From Bacilli bacterium (lineage in GTDB: Bacteria > Bacillota_I > Bacilli_A > RF39 > UBA660): DNA of 58,586 nt. The stretch's first letter is position 1. The number at the start of each line of letters is the position of its first letter. Under the pieces are notes generated by a model. That model was not told the DNA's origin and ran no database searches. It saw nothing but the letters and a program-made list of their open reading frames with translations. Positions 1 to 7,608 of the stretch are shown here, one piece after another. Both the position numbers and the translations under genes were made by a program. Where the stretch lies: contig CAADWX010000023.1 in the NCBI GenBank assembly GCA_900752905.1, forward strand, positions 1-58,586, read 5' to 3'.

Positions 1-269
1 AAGGACCAACTGGTCCAACCGGTCCTCAAGGTGAAGCCGGAGCCCAAGGAATTCAAGGTTTACAAGGACCAACTGGTCCAACCGGTCCTCAAGGTGAGGC
101 AGGTGCTCAAGGTGCCGCAGGCGAGACTCCAACTTTATCAATTGGAACTGTATCTAGTGGAGAAAGTGCCTCAGCAACTATTACTGGTGCCGCACCAAAT
201 TATGTTTTAAATTTAGTATTACCAATTGGGCCAACTGGTCCAACCGGACCAACCGGAGCAACTGGTTAA
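1..269 (+). CDS. Collagen-like surface protein, 3' end (partial)
   Basis: The reading frame enters from the left edge (first full codon at 3) and stops at 267-269. It encodes Gly-X-Y triplets of the [16 protein letters not shown] type, then a non-collagenous segment of about 35 residues ([21 protein letters not shown], ending LNLVLPI), then a short closing GPTGPT tract. This arrangement is familiar from BclA-like or exosporium/surface collagen-like proteins of Bacillota. A repeat unit of about 57 bases is seen twice at the start. The N-terminus, and therefore any secretion or anchoring signal, lies outside the window. A rho-independent terminator follows directly. The GC content of this repeat coding is well above the neighbours because Gly and Pro codons dominate. 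Confidence 0.85.
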   Translation, partial: GPTGPTGPQGEAGAQGIQGLQGPTGPTGPQGEAGAQGAAGETPTLSIGTVSSGESASATITGAAPNYVLNLVLPIGPTGPTGPTGATG

Positions 270-275
270 TATACG

Positions 276-305
276 AGCAAGCCTCTAAATTGGGCTTGCT
301 TTTTA
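276..305 (+). terminator. Rho-independent terminator after the collagen-like gene
   Basis: AGCAAGCC (276-283) pairs with GGCTTGCT (293-300) around a nine-base loop and is followed by a run of T. It starts seven bases after the stop codon at 267-269. Confidence 0.85.
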
Positions 306-330
306 TTATGTTCCTATCCCAGAACTTAAT

Positions 331-368
331 TAAAAAGATTGTCACCTGTAAATTACAGATGACAATCT
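331..368 (-). terminator. Rho-independent terminator for the minus-strand membrane protein gene
   Basis: A 15-bp stem (336-350 with 354-368, one wobble pair) has a three-base loop. Read on the minus strand it is followed by TTTTA. It lies about 60 bases past the stop of the 429-1472 gene. Confidence 0.75.
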
Positions 369-428
369 AATTATTAGAAACTATTTATAAAATGTCTAAC
401 TTTTGAAGTTCAGTTTATTTAGGCTCTT

Positions 429-1472
429 TTATTTATTGTTTTGGCTAAGAATACGTTCATGTCCATTATCTGTTGTATTACCAGTAACAGAATTTTGTAA
501 TTCGGCATTAAACTGTTCTTCAACATTAGGAATGTGTTCGCTGACTGCTGGAATATCATAAACGTATGGAGACTGCTCTACAGCTTTCGATGTACCTTTT
601 ATAACACATAAATAACCATCATTGTATCTACGCATTTTATTAATCTCCATGTTTCGTTTAATTTTTGCTTCCAATTCGTTAAGTCTACCATAAAAGTCTT
701 TACTGCCAGATAATTTTAATGCGATTTTACTAGTTAAGTTTGCTTCTTGTTCTTTTGCCATATTTTCTACATATTCATTTGCTAAATCACGAAGGGCATT
801 AAGCTCATCTTCACAATTAGGATATGGATAAGCGATAATGCTTTTCATATCTTTACCAATAAGCTTAACAAATGCTGATGCAGGTTCTTCATTTTGCCTT
901 TTTATAATTTCTGCGTCTTGGTTTGAACCTTTTTTAACTAGCTCTTCGTCTACATAATCAGCAAGTGATTGTTTAACTTCTGTTTTTTTGCTTGCTTTTC
1001 TAGAAAATAAGGATAATAACCTGTCTTTAAGGCTTGTTTTACGATTAGGATCAATAGCTTTTCCTAAATTTCTTTGTAATTGATCAATATCATTTTCATA
1101 TACTAATTTATTAATGAACTTTGATACTGCAACATTAAAACCAATAAATATTGCTCCTGATGATATTATGCTCATTGCCCCTATACCTAAAATATCTTCT
1201 AACGTACTACTAATAATAGGTAAACCGATTAATAATGTTAGTACAAATATAAATACTTTTACAACGGATATTTCATAATCGTAAAGTGCATCTTTATTGA
1301 TCTTGTAATGCCACTTTTTATTTTCGTTGATGTTTTTATAACAGATTTCGATATCCTTTTTGTTATAAAGATTGCCATAACATAATAAGTTTTTTACTGT
1401 TTTCCATTCTGCATCAGTGGCATTATTGCCAACTCTATTTTTTTCTAAATACTTTTCATTAAACTTTTCCAT
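429..1472 (-). CDS. Hypothetical two-helix membrane protein
   Basis: The 347-residue protein is not recognised. It has a charged N-terminal segment of about 65 residues, then two hydrophobic stretches (about residues 70-88 and 95-118) that look like transmembrane helices, then a long charged, probably cytoplasmic, helical C-terminal part rich in Lys, Glu and Asn. A good ribosome binding site (AGGGAG) sits seven bases before the ATG on the minus strand. The base composition is clearly less AT-rich than that of the following genes, with more C- and G-ending codons, so it may have come from another replicon. It is transcribed alone and convergently with the collagen-like gene. No function can be assigned. 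Confidence 0.8.
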   Translation of the reverse strand: MEKFNEKYLEKNRVGNNATDAEWKTVKNLLCYGNLYNKKDIEICYKNINENKKWHYKINKDALYDYEISVVKVFIFVLTLLIGLPIISSTLEDILGIGAMSIISSGAIFIGFNVAVSKFINKLVYENDIDQLQRNLGKAIDPNRKTSLKDRLLSLFSRKASKKTEVKQSLADYVDEELVKKGSNQDAEIIKRQNEEPASAFVKLIGKDMKSIIAYPYPNCEDELNALRDLANEYVENMAKEQEANLTSKIALKLSGSKDFYGRLNELEAKIKRNMEINKMRRYNDGYLCVIKGTSKAVEQSPYVYDIPAVSEHIPNVEEQFNAELQNSVTGNTTDNGHERILSQNNK

Positions 1473-1617
1473 TGAATACTCCCTCTTTCAATTCGTGATG
1501 GTTATGCTTGCATATTGAATAATGTTTGTCAATGGTAAATTTGTGGCTGGCTAAATTAAAACTAGACATTTAAATGAAATGTATATTTACTTATTATTAT
1601 TCTTAAATTAATTGTGA

Positions 1618-1749
1618 CAATTTGTAGTAGAGGAAACAGTAATTATTAGTAAAGACTCTATTGAAATAGAAAGAATCTTAGAATCTTTCCGAATATATAA
1701 CATAAAACAATTTAAGTATGAGTATCAAAAACTGATACCTATAAATTAG
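1618..1749 (+). pseudogene. Possible coding remnant without a start
   Basis: The 353 bases between 1473 and 1825 hold no intact gene. One frame from a TGA to a TAG at 1747-1749 reads like ordinary protein (EETVIISKDSIEIERILESF, then an Ile/Lys/Tyr-rich tail) but has no start codon. It may be the 3' end of a lost gene. I do not recognise it. The rest of the gap shows no convincing promoter or RNA structure. Confidence 0.3.
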
Positions 1750-1825
1750 GAGTAAATTTGTCTGTAGTAAGTGGATGGCACAATAGATATTCATTATAAG
1801 TTTACCAACCTTTATAAGTAATACT

Positions 1826-2296
1826 TTGTGCCACTTTGATATATGTGCTACTGGGCCTACAGGTCCAGCAGGTACAGGTTCAGTTGCAGTATTTGGACGT
1901 AAATATGATAACTCAACAAATACTATTAATCTTGAAGCAAATATAAGTCAAGAAATACCACTAGGTAGTACTGGACCATCATCAGGTATAACTACAGATA
2001 CTCAAAATGCATTAACTATAACTGAAAATGGAACATACAAAGTTGATTATTATTTTTCTGGTTCTACTAATACTAATGCTAATGTGACTGTAGAAATAAA
2101 ACAAAATACAACACCAATTGATAGTAGCACTATTATTAAAAATACTACTGCTAATGAAGAAGTTGATTTTATAGGTAGTTCAATAAATTCATTTGCTATT
2201 GGAGATAAGATTGGTTTAAGTATCGAATCAACTAGCCAAATAACAGTATCACCATCTTCTGGTACTAATGCTTATTTAAATATATATAAATTATAA
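1826..2296 (+). pseudogene. Truncated BclA/collagen-like protein, C-terminal domain
   Basis: The frame encodes a very short collagen tract (GPTGPAG) followed by about 135 residues of Thr/Ser/Asn-rich beta-type sequence (AVFGRKYDN, then ISQEIPLG, ENGTYKVDYYFSG, ending AYLNIYKL). This resembles the trimeric jelly-roll C-terminal domain of BclA-like proteins. The only in-frame start is a TTG at 1826 with no visible ribosome binding site, and there is no signal or leader sequence. I therefore read it as the surviving 3' end of a larger collagen-like gene whose N-terminal and repeat regions are deleted. It could still be expressed as a 156-residue protein. A strong terminator at 2392-2418 is about 95 bases downstream. 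Confidence 0.6.
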
Positions 2297-2391
2297 TATA
2301 AAATAATATAAAAAAATGAAATTGAAAAAATAGAGTTTTAAAAATCATAAAAGGTAAATATACACTAAATAAATATTCACTCAAATTAATT

Positions 2392-2418
2392 AAAAAGCAT
2401 CTTAATTGATGCTTTTTT
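2392..2418. terminator. Rho-independent terminator
   Basis: AAAAGCATC (2393-2401) pairs with GATGCTTTT (2408-2416), with loop TTAATT and a T run to 2418. The A run on the other side could let it act in both directions. Confidence 0.8.
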
Positions 2419-2465
2419 CTATAACTAGTAAAAACGATAGACTTTTATATTTTAATAATTAATGT

Positions 2466-2471
2466 TATAAT
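2466..2471 (+). promoter_or_regulatory. Probable -10 element
   Basis: A perfect TATAAT lies 20 bases before the chosen ATG of the DUF3419-like gene and after a terminator. The -35 region is not clear. Confidence 0.45.
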
Positions 2472-2490
2472 ACACATAGGAGTGAAGTAT

Positions 2491-3315
2491 ATGGATGCCA
2501 TAACAAATGCATTAAAAACATTAAATAATAGTGGTAATAATATTAAAAAAGATTTTTTTCACGAAGAGTCATTTATTTATATGAAAACAAACGAAATGAT
2601 ACAAGAATATGTTCAATATTTATTACATAAAAAAAACATATTATCGGTTATTGGTTCGGGTGATCAAATAATAAATAGTTTAATAACTAAACCAGAATAT
2701 ATAGATTGTTTCGATATAAGTATATATCCAGAATATTTTTTAAATTTAAAACTTGCAGCAATAAAAACGTTATCTAAAGAAGAATATTTAAGCTTATTTT
2801 TTGAATGTGCACTTACATCAAAAGATGAATATTATGATGATTTATATTTTGAAAAAATAAGAAATGAATTAGCTGATAAATATAGAGATTTTTGGGATGC
2901 ATTATTTAATCATACGGATTGGTATGAAATAACAAATTCAAGTTTATTTTCAAGTGAAGTGGTTTCAAAGGAATATGCAATAAAACAAAATTTATATTTA
3001 AATGATAATATATATTATCATCTAAAGAATAATATATCATCAGTAAAATTTAATTTTTTTACATGTAATATATTAGATTCATTTAGTGAGTTTAATAAAA
3101 AATATGATTTAGTTTTTTTATCAAATATATCAGCATACGTAAATAAAGAAAAATATAGACAAATGTTAAAACAATTTAAATTAAGCAAAGATGGATATAT
3201 AATAACTTATTTATTTGGTAAATTAGAAGAAAATGAGAAATTTTTTAAAAATCCTAAAGTAAAAATTAAGAAGTTTAATGACTCTGATAATGGAATTATG
3301 CTACATAGAAATTAA
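2491..3315 (+). CDS. DUF3419/BtaA-like SAM-dependent aminocarboxypropyl transferase
   Basis: The 274-residue protein resembles the DUF3419 (BtaA) family, which uses S-adenosylmethionine as an aminocarboxypropyl donor in betaine-lipid synthesis. Visible family features are an early segment with SFIYMKTNEM, the motif VIGSGDQI near residues 52-59 (family GSGDN), an acidic strand (YIDCFDISIYPEY) that would bind the ribose, and LKLAAIKTLSKEEYLSLFF. A second strand (KYDLVFLSNISAYV) is typical of a class I methyltransferase fold. An in-frame GTG exists at 2482, but AGGAG at 2478-2482 overlaps it and is well spaced from ATG 2491, so I use the latter. The acceptor substrate cannot be told from sequence. 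It is a stand-alone gene in the accessory region. Confidence 0.6.
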   Translation: MDAITNALKTLNNSGNNIKKDFFHEESFIYMKTNEMIQEYVQYLLHKKNILSVIGSGDQIINSLITKPEYIDCFDISIYPEYFLNLKLAAIKTLSKEEYLSLFFECALTSKDEYYDDLYFEKIRNELADKYRDFWDALFNHTDWYEITNSSLFSSEVVSKEYAIKQNLYLNDNIYYHLKNNISSVKFNFFTCNILDSFSEFNKKYDLVFLSNISAYVNKEKYRQMLKQFKLSKDGYIITYLFGKLEENEKFFKNPKVKIKKFNDSDNGIMLHRN

Positions 3316-3360
3316 AAAAATAATAAATATAACTATATTTTGATAAAGAAGGTAAATTTT

Positions 3361-3939
3361 ATGAAAAAAGAAGAATTAGAATTATTAAGAGAAGAGTATA
3401 AATCATTAATTAGGCAAAAAGAGGAAATAATAAAGTTAGAAAGAAAAATTAAATTATTGGAAAAATTACCTGAAGTTAAAGAATATATAGAGACAATTAA
3501 TTTATATAATGAGAAAACTTATAAGAAAAATAATATGAAAAAAAAAGACAATTCTTATTTTATTAATAGAATTATTAATACACATAAAATAACCCCAACA
3601 AACGATATTTATGTTTATATTGGAACTTATAAATATTCTGATGAAATTGACATCGTACATTGTTCAAATGACATATTAGTTGATAGAAATAATAATAAAG
3701 CTGATTATTGTGTTTACTACAATTTAGAAGTTGGTACATATAATATAAATTCAAGTGTTGAAATTCCTTATATAAAAGCAGACGAATTTGAAAAAAAGCA
3801 TAACATTATATTTCCAAATAATGTTTTAAGAAGAAAAGAATATTTTTATGATTTACAAAATGAATATTTTGAAACTGCTATATTAGAATCAGAAGAAAAG
3901 GCATTAGAAAAAATCAAAAAGTTATTTAAAAAATTTTGA
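3361..3939 (+). CDS. Hypothetical protein with N-terminal coiled coil
   Basis: The 192-residue protein begins with a charged helix (about residues 2-50, EELELLREEYKSLIRQ and following) that looks like a coiled coil. A Lys/Asn-rich linker follows, then a mixed alpha/beta region from about 75 with Tyr-rich strands (NDIYVYIGTYKY, ADYCVYYNLEVGTY), and a basic C-terminal helix. AGAAGG eight bases before ATG 3361 decides the start; a TTG 21 bases earlier has no such site. The family and function are not recognised. It sits 45 bases after the DUF3419-like gene and may be co-transcribed with it. Confidence 0.7.
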   Translation: MKKEELELLREEYKSLIRQKEEIIKLERKIKLLEKLPEVKEYIETINLYNEKTYKKNNMKKKDNSYFINRIINTHKITPTNDIYVYIGTYKYSDEIDIVHCSNDILVDRNNNKADYCVYYNLEVGTYNINSSVEIPYIKADEFEKKHNIIFPNNVLRRKEYFYDLQNEYFETAILESEEKALEKIKKLFKKF

Positions 3940-4087
3940 TATTTATATAATGAGATTCTATAAGAATTGCTATTGATAAATTAAAAAAATAATTTGAAAA
4001 AATTTTTAAAAGTAATATAAAGTAGCAATTATTATTAAAGTAATTCTATAATAATTTGATCTGCATGAAAGATTGTGAGAAATAGAC

Positions 4088-4552
4088 ATGAAAATATATA
4101 ATTTAAAAGATAAAATAGAATATTTAGATGAGGTAGCAAAACTAGAGTATGAAGAATGGGCAGATAACAGTGAAGAAAATAAGCAATTAAGAATAGCTAC
4201 AAAAAAAGAAAAAATAAGAAGTATGTTTGAACATAAAAGTTTTTGTAAATTAATCTTAATTGATAATCATAAATTGGTAGGATTTATATCGCTTTTTCTG
4301 AATGATTGCCCAGAAGAGAAAAATTTAACCCCATGGTATGCAACTATGTACGTAAGAGAGAAATATAGAAATAAAGGATGTTCAAAAATATTGAATAAAG
4401 CCATACTAGAGGAAGCAAAAACGAGAGGCTTTTCAACATTGTATTTAAAGACAACTCTAAAAAATTATTACGAGAAATTTGGTGCAATATTTGGTGCAAT
4501 ATATATAAAAAGCTTAAAATCAGGAGAATATCTATATAAATTTGAAATTTAA
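4088..4552 (+). CDS. GNAT-family N-acetyltransferase
   Basis: The 154-residue protein has the GNAT layout: a central strand (LILIDNHKLVGFISLF), then WYATMYVREKYRNKGCSKIL, which is the acetyl-CoA-binding motif A (R/Q-x-x-G-x-G/A type, here RNKGCS), and a C-terminal LYLKTTLKNYYEKFGA segment that matches the usual end motif. The substrate is unknown; free-standing GNATs of this size often modify small molecules, peptides or antibiotics. Position 4478-4501 contains a 12-base tandem duplication that repeats Phe-Gly-Ala-Ile just after the conserved YEKFG motif, so the last strand carries a four-residue insertion. The ribosome binding site is weak (GTGAG). Confidence 0.75.
   Translation: MKIYNLKDKIEYLDEVAKLEYEEWADNSEENKQLRIATKKEKIRSMFEHKSFCKLILIDNHKLVGFISLFLNDCPEEKNLTPWYATMYVREKYRNKGCSKILNKAILEEAKTRGFSTLYLKTTLKNYYEKFGAIFGAIYIKSLKSGEYLYKFEI
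4478..4501 (+). repeat. 12-bp perfect tandem duplication inside the GNAT gene
   Basis: TTTGGTGCAATA occurs at 4478-4489 and again at 4490-4501. It stays in frame and duplicates FGAI near the C-terminus of the acetyltransferase. Confidence 0.9.
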
Positions 4553-4664
4553 TAAAAGGCAGCATTAAGTATTGCATTTAGATGCAAAGAAAATTCCAAA
4601 TAACAAATGTACAGTACATTATAATTTGTAACAATATGCTATTAATAATAAAGGAGACACAATT

Positions 4665-5375
4665 ATGTATGATAAAATATTTAGTAAAATTTATGATGAA
4701 TATGGCTGGGATTATTTTAGTTTAACAATGGGTAAGTCAATTTTAGATTATTTTAAAGTAAATAATATTATTATCAAAAATAATTTAGATTTGTGTTGTG
4801 GAACTGGAGTATTATGCGATTATTTTTATAAAAATAATATCAAAACAAAAGGAATTGATATTTCAAAATATATGTTGCAAATTGCAAAAAGTAAAAATAA
4901 TAATATAGAATTTAAAAATGAAAATGTTTTATTTTATAAAGACAATAAAAAATATGATTTAGTTACTATGACATGTGATGCAATAAATCATCTCATTGGA
5001 GATGGTGATTTAGAATGTTTACTAAAAAATGTAAACAAATTATTAAATAAAAATGGATATTTTATATTTGATGTTATAAATAAAGATAAAATTGATTTTA
5101 ATAAGGAAATAGTTAGTAATAGGGATAATGGAATAAAAGTATATTATTACATAACTGTTAAGGATAGTTTAATAAATACTAACATAATGGTAAAAGAAAA
5201 TGATAATTTTATTTATAAAACAAATATAATTGAGAGAATTTATGATTTAAATTATATAAATAACAAACTAGAAAAAAATGGCTTTATTTTAATGCAAGCA
5301 AAAGATAAAATATTAAATGAAGAACAAAGATTTAAAGATAAATTATATTTTATATGTAAAAAATGTAATAATTAA
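4665..5375 (+). CDS. Class I SAM-dependent methyltransferase
   Basis: The 236-residue protein has a clear Rossmann methyltransferase core: motif I LDLCCGTGVL (about residues 41-50), the acidic end of strand 2 (TKGIDISKYML), motif II-like KYDLVTMTCDAINHL, and a post-core strand GYFIFDVINKDK. The order is that of small-molecule methyltransferases (UbiE/Methyltransf_25 type). A very good ribosome binding site (AAAGGAGAC) precedes the ATG. The substrate cannot be inferred. It stands alone in the accessory region between the GNAT gene and the mobile-element remnants. Confidence 0.8.
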   Translation: MYDKIFSKIYDEYGWDYFSLTMGKSILDYFKVNNIIIKNNLDLCCGTGVLCDYFYKNNIKTKGIDISKYMLQIAKSKNNNIEFKNENVLFYKDNKKYDLVTMTCDAINHLIGDGDLECLLKNVNKLLNKNGYFIFDVINKDKIDFNKEIVSNRDNGIKVYYYITVKDSLINTNIMVKENDNFIYKTNIIERIYDLNYINNKLEKNGFILMQAKDKILNEEQRFKDKLYFICKKCNN

Positions 5376-5396
5376 TTTATGGTATGAAGATTTAAC

Positions 5397-5442
5397 GGAC
5401 ATGCATCAAAAAAGAAAAAAATAAAATCTCTTTTTACATTTA
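5397..5442 (+). repeat. Possible decayed fourth rbgA-5'/element-left-end scar
   Basis: Bases 5397-5415 match the start of rbgA (GGATATGTATCAAAAAAGA) at 17 of 19 positions. Bases 5430-5442 (CTTTTTACATTTA) match 13 bases of the block conserved in both cassette left ends at 12209 and 14008. The two pieces are in the same order as in the intact scars but closer together, as if an internal deletion of more than 100 bases had happened. In such AT-rich DNA chance similarity is not excluded. Confidence 0.4.
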
Positions 5443-5518
5443 AAACATATTTTTTGTTGAAAAATGTTAAAAAAATAAATGTGTAGGAGTTATGAAAAAC
5501 TTTTACTAAATTGCACAA

Positions 5519-5547
5519 TTAACTTATTAACCATATTCCTATATAAT
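5519..5547 (+). promoter_or_regulatory. Probable promoter of the 48-residue ORF
   Basis: TTAACT (5519-5524) and a perfect TATAAT (5542-5547) are separated by 17 bases, about 30 bases before the ATG at 5579. Confidence 0.5.
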
Positions 5548-5578
5548 ATAGATAAGAAACAGAGAAAGTGTGGTTATA

Positions 5579-5725
5579 ATGAAAAAAATAAAACTACCTA
5601 TTAAGAATATAGAAACTAACATAATTTTAAATGCCTTAATACAATTTAAAAATGATAAATTAAAACAGGATATATATACAGAACCTATTGATGAACTAAT
5701 TTTAAAATTAAATAAAATTTATTAA
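5579..5725 (+). CDS. Small hypothetical protein, 48 residues
   Basis: This is an ATG-initiated frame of 48 codons, Lys/Ile/Leu-rich, containing KLPIKNIETNIILNALIQF and ending DELILKLNKIY. It has its own promoter-like sequence and a strong terminator nine bases after the stop, which supports real expression. Short proteins with a similar amphipathic pattern (an N-terminal strand, then helix LNALIQFKND and helix PIDELILKL) are common in integrative elements, but I cannot name the family. The ribosome binding site is weak (AGAAAG). It lies just inside the proposed left end of a mobile-element remnant. Confidence 0.5.
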   Translation: MKKIKLPIKNIETNIILNALIQFKNDKLKQDIYTEPIDELILKLNKIY

Positions 5726-5733
5726 ACATATTT

Positions 5734-5764
5734 GAACTGATTAAAAATGGTCAGTTCTTTTTTT
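5734..5764 (+). terminator. Rho-independent terminator
   Basis: GAACTGA (5734-5740) pairs with TCAGTTC (5751-5757) and is followed by seven T. Confidence 0.85.
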
Positions 5765-5811
5765 ATGCCAGAAATGGAATACATAGCCATCTTATTAAAT
5801 TAAGGTGGCTA

Positions 5812-6000
5812 AATTAAAAGAAAGGAGGAGTTAGTAAAACAACAACAACCTTTAATCTTGGTGTAGCATTGGCTAAACAAGGAAAAAGAGTGTTAGTTGT
5901 AGATGTTGATCTTCAGAGTAATTTAACTACTTTAAGGCTGAGTAAGTATGCTAATTGCAATTTTAAAATTAAGTATAGAAATACTAATTCTATATACTAA
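5812..6000 (+). pseudogene. ParA/Soj-family ATPase fragment
   Basis: The frame reads [11 protein letters not shown] then [26 protein letters not shown] and stops at 5998-6000 after about 60 codons. This is the deviant Walker A box and switch I region of ParA ATPases (family KGGVGKTT, with D-x-D-x-Q). A TAA stop (5815-5817) interrupts the frame just before the Walker box and there is no start. The conserved glycine before the catalytic lysine is Ser, and everything after switch I is replaced by unrelated sequence. ParA genes are typical of plasmids and integrative elements, so this is a mobile-element relic. Confidence 0.85.
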
Positions 6001-6007
6001 AATAAAA

Positions 6008-6038
6008 AAGGTTATTTCTAAAATAAAGAAATAGCCTT
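6008..6038. terminator. Hairpin, possible terminator on the minus strand
   Basis: AAGGTTATTTCT (6008-6019) pairs with AGAAATAGCCTT (6027-6038) with one wobble. No T run follows on the plus strand, but on the minus strand the stem is followed by TTTTTTATT. No minus-strand gene remains upstream. Confidence 0.45.
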
Positions 6039-6055
6039 GATACATAATTAAATTA

Positions 6056-6097
6056 TATTACAAAATTGTAATATTGAGTAATATTAGAATGACGACT
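6056..6097 (+). promoter_or_regulatory. BceR-type operator upstream of the transglycosylase gene
   Basis: TTACA-AAAT-TGTAA at 6058-6071 fits exactly the TNACA-N4-TGTAA inverted repeat bound by BceR-like regulators in Bacillus. The whole 42-base block is repeated at 8653-8694 with 39 of 42 identical bases, there upstream of the ABC transporter genes. The conserved right part (TTAGAAT-ACGACT) probably includes the -35 region. Confidence 0.75.
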
Positions 6098-6164
6098 TAT
6101 ATGATAAAAAATGATAATATTATTGCAATAAATTACTTTTTAGTAAAGAAGGGATTAGCATTAT

Positions 6165-6854
6165 ATGAAATTAGTTAAAAAGATTACAATAACAGTTTTA
6201 TTAATATTTATTTGTATAGGAAGTTATTTTATTTGTAGTGGTTATCAAATGTATAAGAATGCCATAAATAAAATGCCATTAAAGGATAAAATTACAACAA
6301 TTAGGCAAAAAGAAGATTATACAAAAATTGATGATATGCCTCAAATATATTTAAAAGCAGTTGTATCAGTTGAAGATCATAGATTTTACAAACATTTTGG
6401 GATAGATGTCATTTCTATTGGAAGAGCATTTGTAAATGATATAAAAAAAATGAAATTTGTAGAGGGAGGAAGCACAATTACCCAACAACTAGCCAAGAAT
6501 ATCTATTTTACACAAGATAAGAAAATAGTAAGGAAAGTTGCAGAAATTTTTATGGCATTTAGCATAGAAAGTAACTATAATAAGGATGAAATATTAGAAT
6601 TATATTTGAATACTTCATATTTTGGCAATGGATTTTATTCTGTTAAGTCAGCAAGTTTAGGTTATTTTAATAAATTACCAAAAGATATGAACGATAGTGA
6701 ATCAATTATGCTAGCAGGAATCCCAAATGCTCCGTCTTTATATAATCCAATTCAAAATAAAAATTTAGCAATTGAAAGACAGAGGCAAGTTATAAATAAA
6801 ATGATTAAATATGGTAACCTAGATAAAGTTGAAGCAGAAAAAATTATAAAATAA
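6165..6854 (+). CDS. Monofunctional peptidoglycan transglycosylase (GT51)
   Basis: The 229-residue protein has one N-terminal membrane anchor (about residues 7-25) and a GT51 glycosyltransferase domain, which polymerises lipid II into glycan strands outside the membrane. Family motifs are visible: VSVEDHRFYKHFG with the catalytic Glu70, GGSTITQQLAKN (101-112), EILELYLNTSYFGNG, and LAGIPNAPSLYNP. There is no transpeptidase domain, so it is an MtgA/SgtB-like enzyme. A BceR-type operator lies 68 bases upstream, the same as before the ABC transporter, so it is probably induced together with the detoxification pump by lipid II-targeting antibiotics. The ribosome binding site is AAGAAGGG-like. Confidence 0.9.
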   Translation: MKLVKKITITVLLIFICIGSYFICSGYQMYKNAINKMPLKDKITTIRQKEDYTKIDDMPQIYLKAVVSVEDHRFYKHFGIDVISIGRAFVNDIKKMKFVEGGSTITQQLAKNIYFTQDKKIVRKVAEIFMAFSIESNYNKDEILELYLNTSYFGNGFYSVKSASLGYFNKLPKDMNDSESIMLAGIPNAPSLYNPIQNKNLAIERQRQVINKMIKYGNLDKVEAEKIIK

Positions 6855-6945
6855 TTATATTTAATTTTCTGAATTATTATAATTTATAAAATTAAAGTGA
6901 TATAATATGAATGATTAAAAAGCAAATTATGAAAGGAGACAAACT

Positions 6946-7608
6946 ATGAAAAAAATATTAATTATAGAAGATGAAAAAATCATCAGAAATGAGTTAAAAT
7001 CTTTGTTAGAAAATTCAGGGTATGAAGTATTAATTATAGAAAAGTTTGATAATGTTAAAGAAAATATAAAAAATATGAAATTTGATTTAATTTTAATGGA
7101 TATTAATTTACCTAATAAAAATGGTGAAATTTTATTAAAAGAAATTAGAAAAGAATCTAATGTTCCTATTATTATGGTTACGAGCAGAGTAGGAGAAGTA
7201 GATGAAGTTTTATCTATATCTTATGGTGCAGACGATTATATTACTAAGCCATATAATCCAACAATCTTATTATTGAGAATACAAAATATATTTAAACGAA
7301 TGGATAATAATATGGACGACTTATTTTATGATAATATTAGTGTTAATCCACAAAAAGGAATATTGAAACAAGGTGAAAAGGTATTAGAACTAACTAAAAA
7401 TGAAATGATTATCTTTACATATCTTTTAAGTAATCGTGGTAGAATAGTAACTCGTGATGATTTAATGACTGATTTATGGAATAATAATGAATTTATAAAT
7501 GACAACGCTCTAACAGTAAATATTAGTAGATTAAGAAATAAATTACAAAATTTTGGACTTGAAAATAGAATTGAAACAAGAAAAGGACAAGGGTATAAAT
7601 TATTATGA
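6946..7608 (+). CDS. BceR-like response regulator (OmpR family)
   Basis: The 220-residue protein has a receiver domain (1 to about 115) with acidic pair E8/D9, phospho-acceptor Asp52 in LILMDINLPN, switch Thr79 in MVTS and Lys101 in DYITKPYNP. A winged-helix DNA-binding domain follows (about 125-218; ELTKNEMIIFTYLLSNRGR, VNISRLRNKL). The lack of a spacer and the order with kinase, ATPase and permease match BceRSAB systems. It has a separate -10 (TATAAT at 6901-6906) and a strong ribosome binding site (GAAAGGAG). The natural targets in this window would be the two repeated operators at 6056 and 8653. Confidence 0.9.
   Translation: MKKILIIEDEKIIRNELKSLLENSGYEVLIIEKFDNVKENIKNMKFDLILMDINLPNKNGEILLKEIRKESNVPIIMVTSRVGEVDEVLSISYGADDYITKPYNPTILLLRIQNIFKRMDNNMDDLFYDNISVNPQKGILKQGEKVLELTKNEMIIFTYLLSNRGRIVTRDDLMTDLWNNNEFINDNALTVNISRLRNKLQNFGLENRIETRKGQGYKLL

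Noticed and set aside
1541..5824. GGCTAAATTAAAA occurs both near 1548 and near 5808 and could mark element ends.
   Set aside because: Thirteen-base matches are expected by chance between AT-rich stretches, and the flanks do not extend the match.
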